A DNA stretch of 64,000 bases from Rhizobium sp. CG5 (GTDB lineage: Bacteria > Pseudomonadota > Alphaproteobacteria > Rhizobiales > Rhizobiaceae), in the NCBI RefSeq assembly GCF_023701945.1, contig NZ_JABAEF010000009.1, positions 186,001 to 250,000 on the forward strand, given 5' to 3'. Below the pieces are notes generated by a model. That model saw nothing but the letters and a program-made list of their open reading frames with translations, ran no database searches and had not been told where the DNA came from. Positions 1-8,117 of this stretch are shown here, piece after piece (within the stretch, counting starts at the first letter, position 1; each line of letters starts with the position of its first letter). The position numbers and the translations under genes were made by a program.

Positions 1-1257
1 CGCTATCGACTGGGCCTTCATCTCGATCGAGAAGCCGGGCAGGGAGGGCGGCATATAGGCGGCGTCCTTGATCACGCAGGGGTCGAGGAAATGTTCGTGC
101 AGGTGGTCGACATATTCGATCACCCGGCCGTCCTTGGTGCCGGACACGGCGATATAGTCGATCATCGACAGATGCTGCACATATTCGCAGAGGCCGACGC
201 CGCCGGCATGGGGCCAGACCGGCAGGCCGTATTTCGCGGCCATCAGCAGCACGGCCAGCACCTCGTTCAGCCCGCCCATGCGGCAGCTGTCGATCTGCAC
301 GATGTCGATGGCGCCACCGGCAATCATCTGCTTGAAGACGATACGGTTCTGGCACATCTCGCCGGTCGCCACCTTGACCGGGGCGATCGCCTCGCGGATC
401 GTTTTGTGGCCGGCGATGTCGTCCGGGCTGGTCGGCTCCTCGATGAAGAACGGCTTGTAGACGCTCAATTCCTTGACCCAGTCGATCGCCTGGCCGACCT
501 CCCAGACCTGGTTGGCATCGATCATCAGGTGGCAGGTGTCGCCGATCACTTCGCGGGCGATGCGCAGGCGCCGCTTGTCGTCCTCAAGATCGCGGCCGAC
601 CTTCATCTTGATATGGGTAAAGCCTTCATCGACGGCGTCCTGGCAGAGCCGGCGCAGCTTCTCGTCGGGATAACCGAGCCAGCCGGCCGATGTGGTGTAG
701 CAGGCATATCCGTCGCGCTTCAGGTTGGCGATGCGCTCGGCCTTGCCGGGTTCGGCCTTCCTGAGGATAGCCAGCGCCTCCTCCGGCGTCAGGGCATCGG
801 TCAGGTAACGGAAATCGACGATCGAGACGATCTCCTCCGGGCTCATGTCGGCGACCAGTTGCCAGACCGGCTTGCCGGCCTGCTTGGCCATCAGGTCCCA
901 GACGGCATTGACGACGGCGCCGACGGCCAAATGCATGGCGCCCTTGTCCGGGCCGATCCAGCGCAGCTGGCTGTCGCCGGTGATATGGTGCCAGAAGCGG
1001 CCGGGATCGGCCTTGACCCAATCGAGGTCGAGGCCGATCACCAGATGCTTCAAGGCATCGATCGCGGCGCAGCAGATTTCATTGCCGCGACCGATGGTAA
1101 AGGTCAGGCCATGCCCCTCCAGCCCGTCCTGATCCGTGCCCAGAATGACATAGGCGGCCGAATAGTCGGGATCGGGGTTCATGGCATCCGATCCGTCGAG
1201 ACTCGCGGATGTGGGGAAGCGCAGGTCGATGCTGCGCAGGCTGGTGATCTGGGTCAT
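1..1257 (-). CDS. L-fuconate dehydratase, enolase superfamily (3' end outside window)
   Basis: Reading the minus strand from the ATG at 1257 gives an open frame of 419 codons that runs off the window edge, so the C-terminus is missing. It begins MTQITSLRSIDLRFPTSASL and carries the enolase-superfamily layout: a KMKVGRD segment with the K-x-K acid/base pair, then the metal-binding positions in MIDANQVWE, EEPTSPDD and GEMCQN, and a late HAGGVGLCEYVQH. Length and these segments fit L-fuconate dehydratase (family length about 430), which dehydrates L-fuconate to 2-keto-3-deoxy-L-fuconate in the cytoplasm. AAGG lies 9 bases before the start. The next two genes upstream on this strand encode the following two pathway steps. 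The assignment to L-fuconate over another sugar acid rests on resemblance and context. Confidence 0.87.
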   Translation of the reverse strand, partial: MTQITSLRSIDLRFPTSASLDGSDAMNPDPDYSAAYVILGTDQDGLEGHGLTFTIGRGNEICCAAIDALKHLVIGLDLDWVKADPGRFWHHITGDSQLRWIGPDKGAMHLAVGAVVNAVWDLMAKQAGKPVWQLVADMSPEEIVSIVDFRYLTDALTPEEALAILRKAEPGKAERIANLKRDGYACYTTSAGWLGYPDEKLRRLCQDAVDEGFTHIKMKVGRDLEDDKRRLRIAREVIGDTCHLMIDANQVWEVGQAIDWVKELSVYKPFFIEEPTSPDDIAGHKTIREAIAPVKVATGEMCQNRIVFKQMIAGGAIDIVQIDSCRMGGLNEVLAVLLMAAKYGLPVWPHAGGVGLCEYVQHLSMIDYIAVSGTKDGRVIEYVDHLHEHFLDPCVIKDAAYMPPSLPGFSIEMKAQSIA

Positions 1258-1292
1258 GGGTCTGCCTTGGCGTTCTCTATATTGCGTTTCGA

Positions 1293-2135
1293 TCAGGCGT
1301 CGGCGCGAAACGTCTGCTTCTGGGTGCCAAGGCCTTCGATGCCAAGTTCCACGACGTCGCCGGCCTTCAGGAAGCGCTGCGGCTTCATGCCCATGCCGAC
1401 GCCCGGAGGAGTGCCGGTGGAGATGACGTCGCCCGGATGCAGCGACATGAACTGGCTGAGATAGGAGACGACATGGGCGACGCCGTAGACCATGGTCCTG
1501 GACGAGCCGTTCTGCATGGTTTCGCCGTTGACTTTCAGCCACATGCCGAGGTTCTGCGGATCGGCGATCTCGTCCTTGGTGACGAGCCAGGGGCCGATCG
1601 GGCCGAAGGTGTCGCAGGACTTGCCCTTGGTCCACTGGCCGGCCCGCTCGGTCTGGAAGGCGCGCTCGGAGACGTCATGGCTGACGCAATAGCCGGCGAC
1701 GTAGTCCAGCGCATCGGCTTCCGAGACATATTTCGCCGTCTTGCCGATGACGACGCCGAGTTCGACTTCCCAGTCGGTCTTTTCCGAACCGCGCGGGATC
1801 AGAACATCGTCATTGGGGCCAACGATGGCCGAAGTCGCCTTCATGAAGATCACCGGCTCCGGCGGAACCGTAGCGCCGGTTTCGGCGGCGTGGTCGGAGA
1901 AATTCAGGCCGATGCAGATGAATTTTCCAGTCCCGGCGACGCAGGCGCCGATGCGATCGGCGGTGAGTTCCGGCAGGGTGCTCGGATCGATGGCGGCCAG
2001 CGCCTTCAGGCCTTCGGGCGAAATGGCGGCACCACCGATATCGGCGACATGGGCGGAGAGATCGCGGATCGTGCCGTCAGCATCGAGAAGGGCCGGCTTT
2101 TCCTGGCCCACAGGGCCTACGCGCATCAGTTTCAT
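1293..2135 (-). CDS. FAH-family hydrolase, probable 2,4-diketo-3-deoxy-L-fuconate hydrolase
   Basis: This 280-residue protein belongs to the fumarylacetoacetate hydrolase fold family, often annotated as ureidoglycolate lyase. It starts at ATG 2135 (MKLMRVGPVGQEKPALLDAD), 10 bases after AAGGAAC. The frame is open further upstream, but only antisense to the SDR gene. Visible family segments are GKFICIGLNFSDHAAE, the metal-site region PVIFMKATSAIVGPND, DWEVELGVVIG and the C-terminal HPGDVISTGTPPGVG. In the non-phosphorylating L-fucose pathway this family cleaves 2,4-diketo-3-deoxy-L-fuconate to pyruvate and L-lactate. The adjacent SDR and L-fuconate dehydratase genes supply exactly that substrate. 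Substrate identity is inferred from context. Confidence 0.85.
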   Translation of the reverse strand: MKLMRVGPVGQEKPALLDADGTIRDLSAHVADIGGAAISPEGLKALAAIDPSTLPELTADRIGACVAGTGKFICIGLNFSDHAAETGATVPPEPVIFMKATSAIVGPNDDVLIPRGSEKTDWEVELGVVIGKTAKYVSEADALDYVAGYCVSHDVSERAFQTERAGQWTKGKSCDTFGPIGPWLVTKDEIADPQNLGMWLKVNGETMQNGSSRTMVYGVAHVVSYLSQFMSLHPGDVISTGTPPGVGMGMKPQRFLKAGDVVELGIEGLGTQKQTFRADA

Positions 2136-2161
2136 GGTCAAAGTTCCTTTGATATATTCGG

Positions 2162-2893
2162 TCAGATGGTCCAGCCGCCGTCGATGGCATAGGCTTGGCC
2201 CGATGTGTAGGTGGCGCCGGCCAGATAGACGGCGAGATCGGCAATTTCTTCCGGCGTGCCGAGACGGCCCATGGGCTGGCGGGCAATGAAGGCAGCGCGG
2301 GCCTCGTCGTAATTGCCCTGGGCCTTCATGCGGTCCTGCAGCGATGGGCTTTCGACCGTGCCGGGGCATATGCAATTGCAACGAATGCCTTGGGCGACAT
2401 AATCGGCGGCGACCGACTTGGTCAGGCCGACCACGGCCGCCTTGGTCACCGTATAGGCGCAGCGGTTCGGCACGCCCTTGATGCTGGAGGCGACCGAGGC
2501 CATGTTGACGATAGAGCCTTCGCCCTTGGCGATCATGCCCGGCAGAACGGCGCGGATGGTGCGGATCATGGCGCGGACGTTGAGGTCGAAGGCGAAATCG
2601 AGATCGCTGTCGGCCATGTCGAGAACCGAGCCGCCATGCACGAAACCGGCGCAATTGAACAGCACGTCGACCGGGCCGAAATCGGCCACGACGGCCTGAA
2701 CGGCGTCATTGTTGAGGACGTCGAGCTTGCGCGTTTCGATGCCTGCCTCGTCGGCGAGGGTGGCCAGTGCCGCCTCGTTGATATCGGTGGCGCAGACAAC
2801 GGCACCGGCGCGGGCGAAGGCGAGCGCGCTGGCCCTGCCGATCCCCTGTCCGGCGGCTGTGACCAGCACGCGCTTGTGTTGAAGTGAGGCCAT
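2162..2893 (-). CDS. SDR dehydrogenase, probable 2-keto-3-deoxy-L-fuconate dehydrogenase
   Basis: A 243-residue short-chain dehydrogenase. The N-terminal nucleotide motif is VTAAGQGIGRASA (TGxxxGxG type), D38-region ATDIN favours NAD, then NCAGFV, the catalytic Ser in NMASVASS, and the YTVTK dyad (Tyr-x-x-x-Lys). CPGTVESPS follows as in classical SDRs. The ATG at 2893 has GGGAG 7 bases upstream. The family member in L-fucose loci oxidises 2-keto-3-deoxy-L-fuconate at C4 with NAD+. The gene lies between a MaoC-like gene and the FAH hydrolase, all in the same direction with gaps of about 30 bases, so co-transcription is likely. Confidence 0.87.
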   Translation of the reverse strand: MASLQHKRVLVTAAGQGIGRASALAFARAGAVVCATDINEAALATLADEAGIETRKLDVLNNDAVQAVVADFGPVDVLFNCAGFVHGGSVLDMADSDLDFAFDLNVRAMIRTIRAVLPGMIAKGEGSIVNMASVASSIKGVPNRCAYTVTKAAVVGLTKSVAADYVAQGIRCNCICPGTVESPSLQDRMKAQGNYDEARAAFIARQPMGRLGTPEEIADLAVYLAGATYTSGQAYAIDGGWTI

Positions 2894-2922
2894 ATGAACT
2901 CCCTTTTCATTTTGTCATGTTG

Positions 2923-3375
2923 TCAGACCACCTGAGGTCTGCGGTCGACAATGTGAATGTGATCGGCGGCAAGCACAACCTCACCCTTCTGATTTATTAC
3001 CTCCGTGCGCTCCACGACACGCCCGACGCCGGCCCGTTTCGGGTCGTCCTCGCGGGAATGGATGGTGACGCGCGTATGGATCGTATCGCCGATGAAAACA
3101 GGGCGAATGAAGCGCAGCCGGTCGTAGCCATAGGAAAAGGCGGCCGGGTTGATGACGCTGGCCGTCAGGCCGATGCCGATTGAGAATACCATGGTGCCAT
3201 GGGCGATGCGCTGGCCGAACGGCGTCGTCTTGGCGAATTCGGCATCCATATGGTGCGGAAAGAAATCACCGGTATGGCCGGCATGCACGATGAAGTCCGT
3301 CTCGGTGATGGTGCGGCCGGTGGTCTGGCGCTGTTCGCCGAGCACATAGTCCTCGAAATATCTCAGCTGTTCCAT
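2923..3375 (-). CDS. MaoC-like hot-dog fold protein
   Basis: A 150-residue single hot-dog domain. The hydratase-2 signature is present as [15 protein letters not shown], followed by the [15 protein letters not shown] helix, so the catalytic Asp/His positions appear intact. MaoC-type proteins usually hydrate enoyl-CoA. A CoA substrate is not expected in a sugar pathway, so here it may act on an unusual intermediate or on the acid side products. It starts at ATG 3375 with a purine-rich GGAAGAC upstream and is separated from the oxidoreductase gene by 9 bases. Its role in the locus is unknown. Confidence 0.82.
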   Translation of the reverse strand: MEQLRYFEDYVLGEQRQTTGRTITETDFIVHAGHTGDFFPHHMDAEFAKTTPFGQRIAHGTMVFSIGIGLTASVINPAAFSYGYDRLRFIRPVFIGDTIHTRVTIHSREDDPKRAGVGRVVERTEVINQKGEVVLAADHIHIVDRRPQVV

Positions 3376-3384
3376 CTGTCTTCC

Positions 3385-4452
3385 TTAAGGGCGTATGGCA
3401 AGCGGTGTGGCGGGGGCAGCGCTGGACGTATAGGCCGCCTCGACCAGTGCCATGGTCATCCAGGCATCTTCCACGGAAGAAACCAGTTCACTGTCTTCGC
3501 TGCTCGCATAGCGCTGCAGATTGGCCATGCGGCCGACAAAGGCATCGGGAAACCAGGTGCCCTGCAGCGGAACGGTGATCCACCCGGACCCGCCCTTGGG
3601 ATAGATTTCCAGAATGTCCGGTTCGCCGCGCGGATAGTCGAGATTGACGCCGAGCTGAACGTAAGCCGCACCTTCCGTTCCGCAGACGCGGAATTCGCAG
3701 GCCTGGTGGCGGCGGCCGAATTTGTGGTCGTGGTTGATCGACAGCGCGCAACGGACGCTCTCGCCATAATCGAGGATGGCGGTGGTGCGGGTCTGGGCCA
3801 TCTTGTGGTTCGGATGGCCGATCGACTTGGCATGCACGCCTGCGGGGTCGCCGAGGATCTGGCGGATGGCGTCGAGATAGTGGATCGAGTGCATGGCGAT
3901 CTCGATGCGCGGCAGGTGTTCGAGGAAGGACCACAGCTGCCAGGGCGTATCGAGCGCTAGATGGGCCTCGAAATCGACGACCTCGCCAAGCAAGCCCTTG
4001 GCGATCGCATCTTTCAGCGCCAGCATCATCGGCGCAAAGCGCAGCTGGAAATTGACGGCGGCCTTCAGCTTCTTGTCCCGGCAGATTCGTAAGATCTCCG
4101 TTGCCGCCGCCAGATCGCTGCCCATCGGCTTCTGGATCAGCACTGCGGCGCCGTCGGGAAGGGCGGCGAGAACCCTGGCATGGGCGGCCGGCGGCGTGGC
4201 GAGATCAAAGATGGCGTTGTCGACGGCGGCCCCTTCCTCAAGCGATGCATAGGCCGTCACGCCCCATTGATCGGCCAGCGCCTTGGCCTTGGCCTGATCG
4301 GGATCATAGAGGCCGGCAATCGGAAAGCCGCCCTTGGCATAGGCCGGAAAATGCGCGTCGCCGACGATCGATCCGGCCCCGAAGGTGACGATCGGGCGGG
4401 GGCTCGAGGGCAGCGGCCAGGACTGGGCGAGGGAGGAGGGGTCGAAGGTCAT
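3385..4452 (-). CDS. Gfo/Idh/MocA family oxidoreductase
   Basis: The product has 355 residues from ATG 4452, with GGGGAAC 10 bases upstream. The open frame extends further upstream, but only through the intergenic repeat element, so that extension is not coding. The Rossmann start is VTFGAGSIVGDAHFPAY. The family Lys is in a variant QKPMGSD (usually EKP), and a late MHSIHYLD carries the catalytic-type His. These enzymes oxidise sugars or sugar derivatives with NAD(P). Within this locus it is a candidate for the first step, oxidation of L-fucose (or a relative) to the lactone, but no separate evidence shows this. Confidence 0.83.
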   Translation of the reverse strand: MTFDPSSLAQSWPLPSSPRPIVTFGAGSIVGDAHFPAYAKGGFPIAGLYDPDQAKAKALADQWGVTAYASLEEGAAVDNAIFDLATPPAAHARVLAALPDGAAVLIQKPMGSDLAAATEILRICRDKKLKAAVNFQLRFAPMMLALKDAIAKGLLGEVVDFEAHLALDTPWQLWSFLEHLPRIEIAMHSIHYLDAIRQILGDPAGVHAKSIGHPNHKMAQTRTTAILDYGESVRCALSINHDHKFGRRHQACEFRVCGTEGAAYVQLGVNLDYPRGEPDILEIYPKGGSGWITVPLQGTWFPDAFVGRMANLQRYASSEDSELVSSVEDAWMTMALVEAAYTSSAAPATPLAIRP

Positions 4453-4484
4453 GGGTGAGTTCCCCAAGTTGGAATTGTGGCCGA

Positions 4485-4679
4485 AATACCCCCCCTCTGC
4501 CCTGCCGGGCATCTCCCCCTCAAGGGGGGAGATTGGATGGAGCAGTGTCTCGCGACCCAAAGAATGAGGACGTGTCAGGGAAGCTCGTCTTTCACAGACG
4601 CTGCGAGTGGCAAGGATGGCGCGTCTTGCCGATCTCCCCCCTTGAGGGGGAGATGCCCGGCAGGGCAGAGGGGGGTATT
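4485..4679. repeat. Inverted pair of rhizobial intergenic palindromic repeats
   Basis: The arm at 4485-4533 and the arm at 4632-4679 are reverse complements of each other, differing by one base in a C/G run, and are separated by about 98 bases. Each arm contains its own hairpin made of CTCCCCC and GGGGGAG around TCAAG or TTGAG. The core GCCCTGCCGGGCATCTCCCC is the kind of palindrome found at many intergenic sites in rhizobia (RIME-like). The element lies between the oxidoreductase and mutarotase genes of a same-strand gene series and would fold into a strong hairpin in the mRNA. It could stabilise or terminate transcripts. Confidence 0.8.
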
Positions 4680-4693
4680 CCACAGGCACAACC

Positions 4694-5023
4694 TCACGCA
4701 TGATAAAACACCTCCTCCATCTCCGCCCACCATTCGCCCTCTTGGCGGGTGGCGAGCGGTGCCTGGCAGGGCATGCAGACGGACCACCATTCCTGGGTCT
4801 TCGGATCGGCGGCCATCTTGGCCATGTCGGCGTCGAAATCGTGGCCGTGATATTCGAAGAAGGAGAAGAGCAGGTTTTCCGGCTCCTTCAGGAAGATCGA
4901 ATAGTTCCTGATGTTGCAGGCCGAAATCATCGAAAGCACGTCCGGCCAGACGGCGGCATGCAGGCGCTTGTATTCGGCGATCTTTTCGGCGTTAAGCCCG
5001 ATGACCATTCCCTTGCGTTGCAT
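4694..5023 (-). CDS. L-rhamnose/L-fucose mutarotase family protein (RhaM-like)
   Basis: A 109-residue protein of the RhaM/DUF718 family: EYKRLHAAVWPDVL near the start with the conserved His, SIFLKEPENLLFSFFEYHG in the middle and a MEEVFYHA C-terminus. These proteins interconvert the alpha and beta anomers of a deoxy sugar before dehydrogenation. The ATG at 5023 was chosen because GGAGG lies 8 bases before it. Another ATG at 5035 overlaps the stop of the preceding gene as TGATG, but it would place that GGAGG inside the coding region. Context with L-fuconate enzymes points to L-fucose. Confidence 0.87.
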   Translation of the reverse strand: MQRKGMVIGLNAEKIAEYKRLHAAVWPDVLSMISACNIRNYSIFLKEPENLLFSFFEYHGHDFDADMAKMAADPKTQEWWSVCMPCQAPLATRQEGEWWAEMEEVFYHA

Positions 5024-5034
5024 CTCTGCCTCCA

Positions 5035-6144
5035 TCAACGGATCTCGTGGTTGAACTCGGCGATGCGCCGGCCGGCGATCGCCTCCCAGTCCCATTCGAT
5101 GCCGAGGCCCGGTGTCATCGGCGCGAGCGCCTGGCCGTCCTCGATCCGCAGCCTCGATGTGGTGATGTCGTCGAGCTGCGGAATATATTCGACATATTTG
5201 CCGTTCTGAACGGCGCAGGTCAGGCTGACATGCAGTTCCATCAGGAAATGCGGGCAGATCGGCATGTCGAAGGCTTCGGCCGCATGCGCCACCTTCAGCC
5301 ACGGCGTGATGCCGCCGATCCGGCCGGCATCGACCTGGACGATCGAGCAGGCGCCCTTTTGCATATATTCACGGAAATGGCGGATCGAATAAAGGGATTC
5401 GCCAACCGCGATCGGGGTCGATGTCGAGCGGTTCAGTCGCACATGGCCGTCGATATCGTCGGCCGCCAGCGGTTCCTCGATCCAGGCAAGGTCGAGATCG
5501 CGCAGCCGGTCGGCGCGGCGGATCGCCTCGTCGAGGGCAAGACCCTGGTTGGCATCGGTCATGATCTCATAAGCGTCGCCAACGGCCTTGCGCACCGCCG
5601 AAAGCCTGGCGACATCCTCGGAGCCGTGGGCCCGGCCGATCTTGACCTTGGAGCCGCGGAACCCTTGGGCCTTGGCCTCCACTGCATCCTCGACCAGTGC
5701 CTCGACGGGCAGATGCAGCCAGCCGCCCTCGGTGGTGTAGAGCGGGCAGCGGTCCTTGGCGCCGCCGGCCAGCTTCCAGAGCGGCAGGTTCTGCTTGCGG
5801 GCGCGCAGATCCCAGAGGGCCGTGTCGATGGCTGCCAGCGCAATCGCTGTAATGGCGCCGATGGTGGTGGCATGGGTGGCAAATTCCAGCTCGTGCCAGA
5901 TCGCCTCGATCTGGTCGGCATCGCGGCCGATCAGGCGGGGGCCGAGATGATCGGCGAGCAGCCGCATGACCGACGAGCCACCGGTGCCGATGGTATAGCT
6001 GTAGCCGGTACCCCTGGCGCCGTCGCTGTCGGTGATGGTGACCAGCGGCGTTTCCTGGCTGACGAAGCTCTGGATGGCATCGGTGCGCATGACCTTCGGG
6101 CGAAGGTCGACCATGCAGAGCTCGATACGTTCAATTCTGGCCAT
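5035..6144 (-). CDS. Mandelate racemase/muconate lactonizing-type enzyme (sugar acid dehydratase or racemase)
   Basis: A 369-residue enolase-superfamily protein. The N-terminal capping domain is followed by the barrel with SKVKIGRAHG (Lys pair), MTDANQG, WIEEPLAADD and VGESLYS as metal ligands, and ICPHFLMELH with the late His. This set of Lys and His places it in the mandelate racemase subgroup, most members of which dehydrate acid sugars. It differs clearly from the L-fuconate dehydratase at 1-1257. It may act on a related acid such as a galactonate, arabinonate or talarate. It is the first enzyme gene after the transporter genes, 3 bases beyond the ATPase stop, so it shares their transcript. 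Confidence 0.87.
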   Translation of the reverse strand: MARIERIELCMVDLRPKVMRTDAIQSFVSQETPLVTITDSDGARGTGYSYTIGTGGSSVMRLLADHLGPRLIGRDADQIEAIWHELEFATHATTIGAITAIALAAIDTALWDLRARKQNLPLWKLAGGAKDRCPLYTTEGGWLHLPVEALVEDAVEAKAQGFRGSKVKIGRAHGSEDVARLSAVRKAVGDAYEIMTDANQGLALDEAIRRADRLRDLDLAWIEEPLAADDIDGHVRLNRSTSTPIAVGESLYSIRHFREYMQKGACSIVQVDAGRIGGITPWLKVAHAAEAFDMPICPHFLMELHVSLTCAVQNGKYVEYIPQLDDITTSRLRIEDGQALAPMTPGLGIEWDWEAIAGRRIAEFNHEIR

Positions 6145-6147
6145 GGT

Positions 6148-7245
6148 TCATGCCCTCAGGGATTTGCCGGTGTCCCGGTCGAACAGATGGGCCTGGGACA
6201 GGTCGAAGCAGAAGTTCAGGGGTTCACCCGACTTCAGCTGCCGCGGATTGAGCATGCGGCCGACCCATTCCGATCCGCCGAATTCGGAGAAGACCAGCGT
6301 CTCGTTGCCGAGCGGCTCGGTGATCGTCACCTTCAGGTCGGCGCTGTGCACCGCCGCCTCATGACCGGAATGAATGCCGTGCCCCGTCGGATAGAGATCG
6401 TCTGGCCGCAGGCCGAAGGTGACCTTGGCGCCGGCACTGACCTGGCTCTCGAACTGCTTGGGCAGCGGCAGGCTGTCGCCGTTGGCGAAGACCAGCCTGC
6501 CGTCGGCGACATCCGCATCGCGCAGGTTCATTGGCGGGGAACCGATGAAACCGGCGACGAATTTGGAATTGGGCCGCTGGAAGACATCCTCCGGCGTGCC
6601 GATCTGCTCGATATAGCCATCGCGCATGATGACGATGCGATCGGCCAGCGTCATTGCCTCGACCTGGTCATGGGTCACGTAGATCACCGTCGACTGCACC
6701 TTGGCATGCAGCTTCTTGATCTCGGTGCGCATCTGCGTGCGTAGCTTGGCATCAAGGTTGGAAAGCGGTTCGTCGAACAGAAAGACTTCCGGGTCGCGCA
6801 CGATCGCCCGGCCCATGGCGACGCGCTGGCGCTGGCCGCCGGACAGCTGCGAGGGGCGGCGGTCGAGAAGGGCGGTAAGGTCGAGGGTGCGGGCGGCTTC
6901 ATCGACGCGCGGCGCAATCTCGTCCGGCTTCATGCCGGCGATCTTCAGCGAGAAGCCCATGTTCTCGCGCACCGTCATGTGCGGGTAGAGGGCATAGGAC
7001 TGGAACACCATGGCGAGGTTGCGGGCGCGCGGTGGCAGGTCGTTGACGACGCGGCCGCCGATCCGAAGTTCGCCGCCGGAGATCGGCTCGAGACCGGCAA
7101 TCATGCGCAGCGTCGTCGACTTGCCGCAGCCGGAGGGGCCGACCAGGGCGATGAATTCGCGGTCGGCGACGTCGAGGTCGATGCCGTGAACCACTTCCAG
7201 GGCGCCGTAGCGCTTGACCAGCTTATGCAGGGAGACGGTTGCCAT
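6148..7245 (-). CDS. Sugar ABC transporter ATP-binding protein (UgpC/MsmK type)
   Basis: A 365-residue ATPase with Walker [11 protein letters not shown], signature LSGGQRQR, Walker B VFLFDEPLSNLD and switch THDQVEAM, then a C-terminal TOBE-type regulatory domain (about residues 240-365, FIGSPPMNLRDADV to the end). This long form is typical of ATPases serving carbohydrate family-1 importers. The gene starts 3 bases after the stop of the second permease and belongs to the operon that begins at the binding protein. It probably energises uptake of the sugar degraded by the neighbouring enzymes. Confidence 0.93.
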   Translation of the reverse strand: MATVSLHKLVKRYGALEVVHGIDLDVADREFIALVGPSGCGKSTTLRMIAGLEPISGGELRIGGRVVNDLPPRARNLAMVFQSYALYPHMTVRENMGFSLKIAGMKPDEIAPRVDEAARTLDLTALLDRRPSQLSGGQRQRVAMGRAIVRDPEVFLFDEPLSNLDAKLRTQMRTEIKKLHAKVQSTVIYVTHDQVEAMTLADRIVIMRDGYIEQIGTPEDVFQRPNSKFVAGFIGSPPMNLRDADVADGRLVFANGDSLPLPKQFESQVSAGAKVTFGLRPDDLYPTGHGIHSGHEAAVHSADLKVTITEPLGNETLVFSEFGGSEWVGRMLNPRQLKSGEPLNFCFDLSQAHLFDRDTGKSLRA

Positions 7246-7248
7246 GAC

Positions 7249-8115
7249 TTATCCTTTGACTGCGCCGGAGGTGAGGCCGGATACGAGATGCTTCTGGACG
7301 ACGAAGGTCAGCGCCAGGGCCGGGACGATCATCACCACGGCCAGGGCACACATCCCTCGCCAGTCGATGGTGAATTCCGAGGTATAATCGAGCAGGCCGA
7401 CCGGCAGGGTCTTGGAGGTGACCGAGCGGGTCAGCTGCGAGGCCAGCGCAAACTCGTTCCAGGAGGTGAGGAAGGCAAAGATGCCGGCCGACGCGATGCC
7501 GGGGCCGGCCAGCGGAAATTCCACCTGCCAGAAGGCCTGCCAGCGGGTGCAGCCGTCGATCTGGGCAGCTTCCGCCAGATCCTTCGGCACCTGGCGGAAG
7601 AAGCCGTCGATCAGCCAGATGGTGAAGGGCACGTTGAGTGCCACATAGACGAGGATCAGCCCGAAATGGGTGTCGATGATGCCGAGCCGCGCATAGACGA
7701 AGAACAGCGGCAGCGACAGGGCGATGCCGGGCACGGTGCGGGTCAGCATCAGGCCGAGGAAGATCGCCGACTTGGCCTTGAAGCGGTAGCGGGCAAAGGC
7801 ATAGCCGCCGGCCATGCCGATGGCGATCGAGATCACCGTCGAGGTGACCGAGATGATCAGCGAATTGCGGAAATAGCTGATAATCGGAATGCCGCCCTGG
7901 CCCACGCCGGAGAACATCGCCGTATAGGCGTCGAGCGACAGGTCCTGCGGGATCCAGACCGGCGGCTTGGCCATGATCTCGACCGTCGGGCGGAAGGAGG
8001 ACAGCACGATCCAAATGCCCGGCATGCAGATGATCAGCATGGCGAGGAAAAGGGTGACGGCGTGGGCGACGGCCAGCGCATTGCGCTTCAGGCGGTGTTT
8101 TGCGTTCTCGTTCAT
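7249..8115 (-). CDS. Sugar ABC transporter permease (MalG-like)
   Basis: A 288-residue inner-membrane protein with about six hydrophobic segments, the first at ALAVAHAVTLFLAMLIICM. The coupling motif for the ATPase is EAAQIDGCTRWQAFW (EAA-x3-G type), as in MalG-type permeases. ATG 8115 was chosen: it lies directly after the stop of the other permease (TGATC ATG), and the longer open frame upstream is out-of-frame overlap with that gene. It forms the translocation pore with the product of 8118-9014. Confidence 0.92.
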   Translation of the reverse strand: MNENAKHRLKRNALAVAHAVTLFLAMLIICMPGIWIVLSSFRPTVEIMAKPPVWIPQDLSLDAYTAMFSGVGQGGIPIISYFRNSLIISVTSTVISIAIGMAGGYAFARYRFKAKSAIFLGLMLTRTVPGIALSLPLFFVYARLGIIDTHFGLILVYVALNVPFTIWLIDGFFRQVPKDLAEAAQIDGCTRWQAFWQVEFPLAGPGIASAGIFAFLTSWNEFALASQLTRSVTSKTLPVGLLDYTSEFTIDWRGMCALAVVMIVPALALTFVVQKHLVSGLTSGAVKG

Positions 8116-8117
8116 GA

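Noticed and set aside
91..1464. A 457-codon open frame on the plus strand
   Set aside because: It is antisense to the L-fuconate dehydratase and FAH genes, has low-complexity His/Asp/Gly/Ala-rich content typical of GC-rich shadows and no recognisable domain.
5047..6744. A 565-codon open frame on the plus strand
   Set aside because: It lies opposite the mandelate-racemase-type and ATPase genes, both with clear catalytic motifs; the antisense product resembles nothing known.
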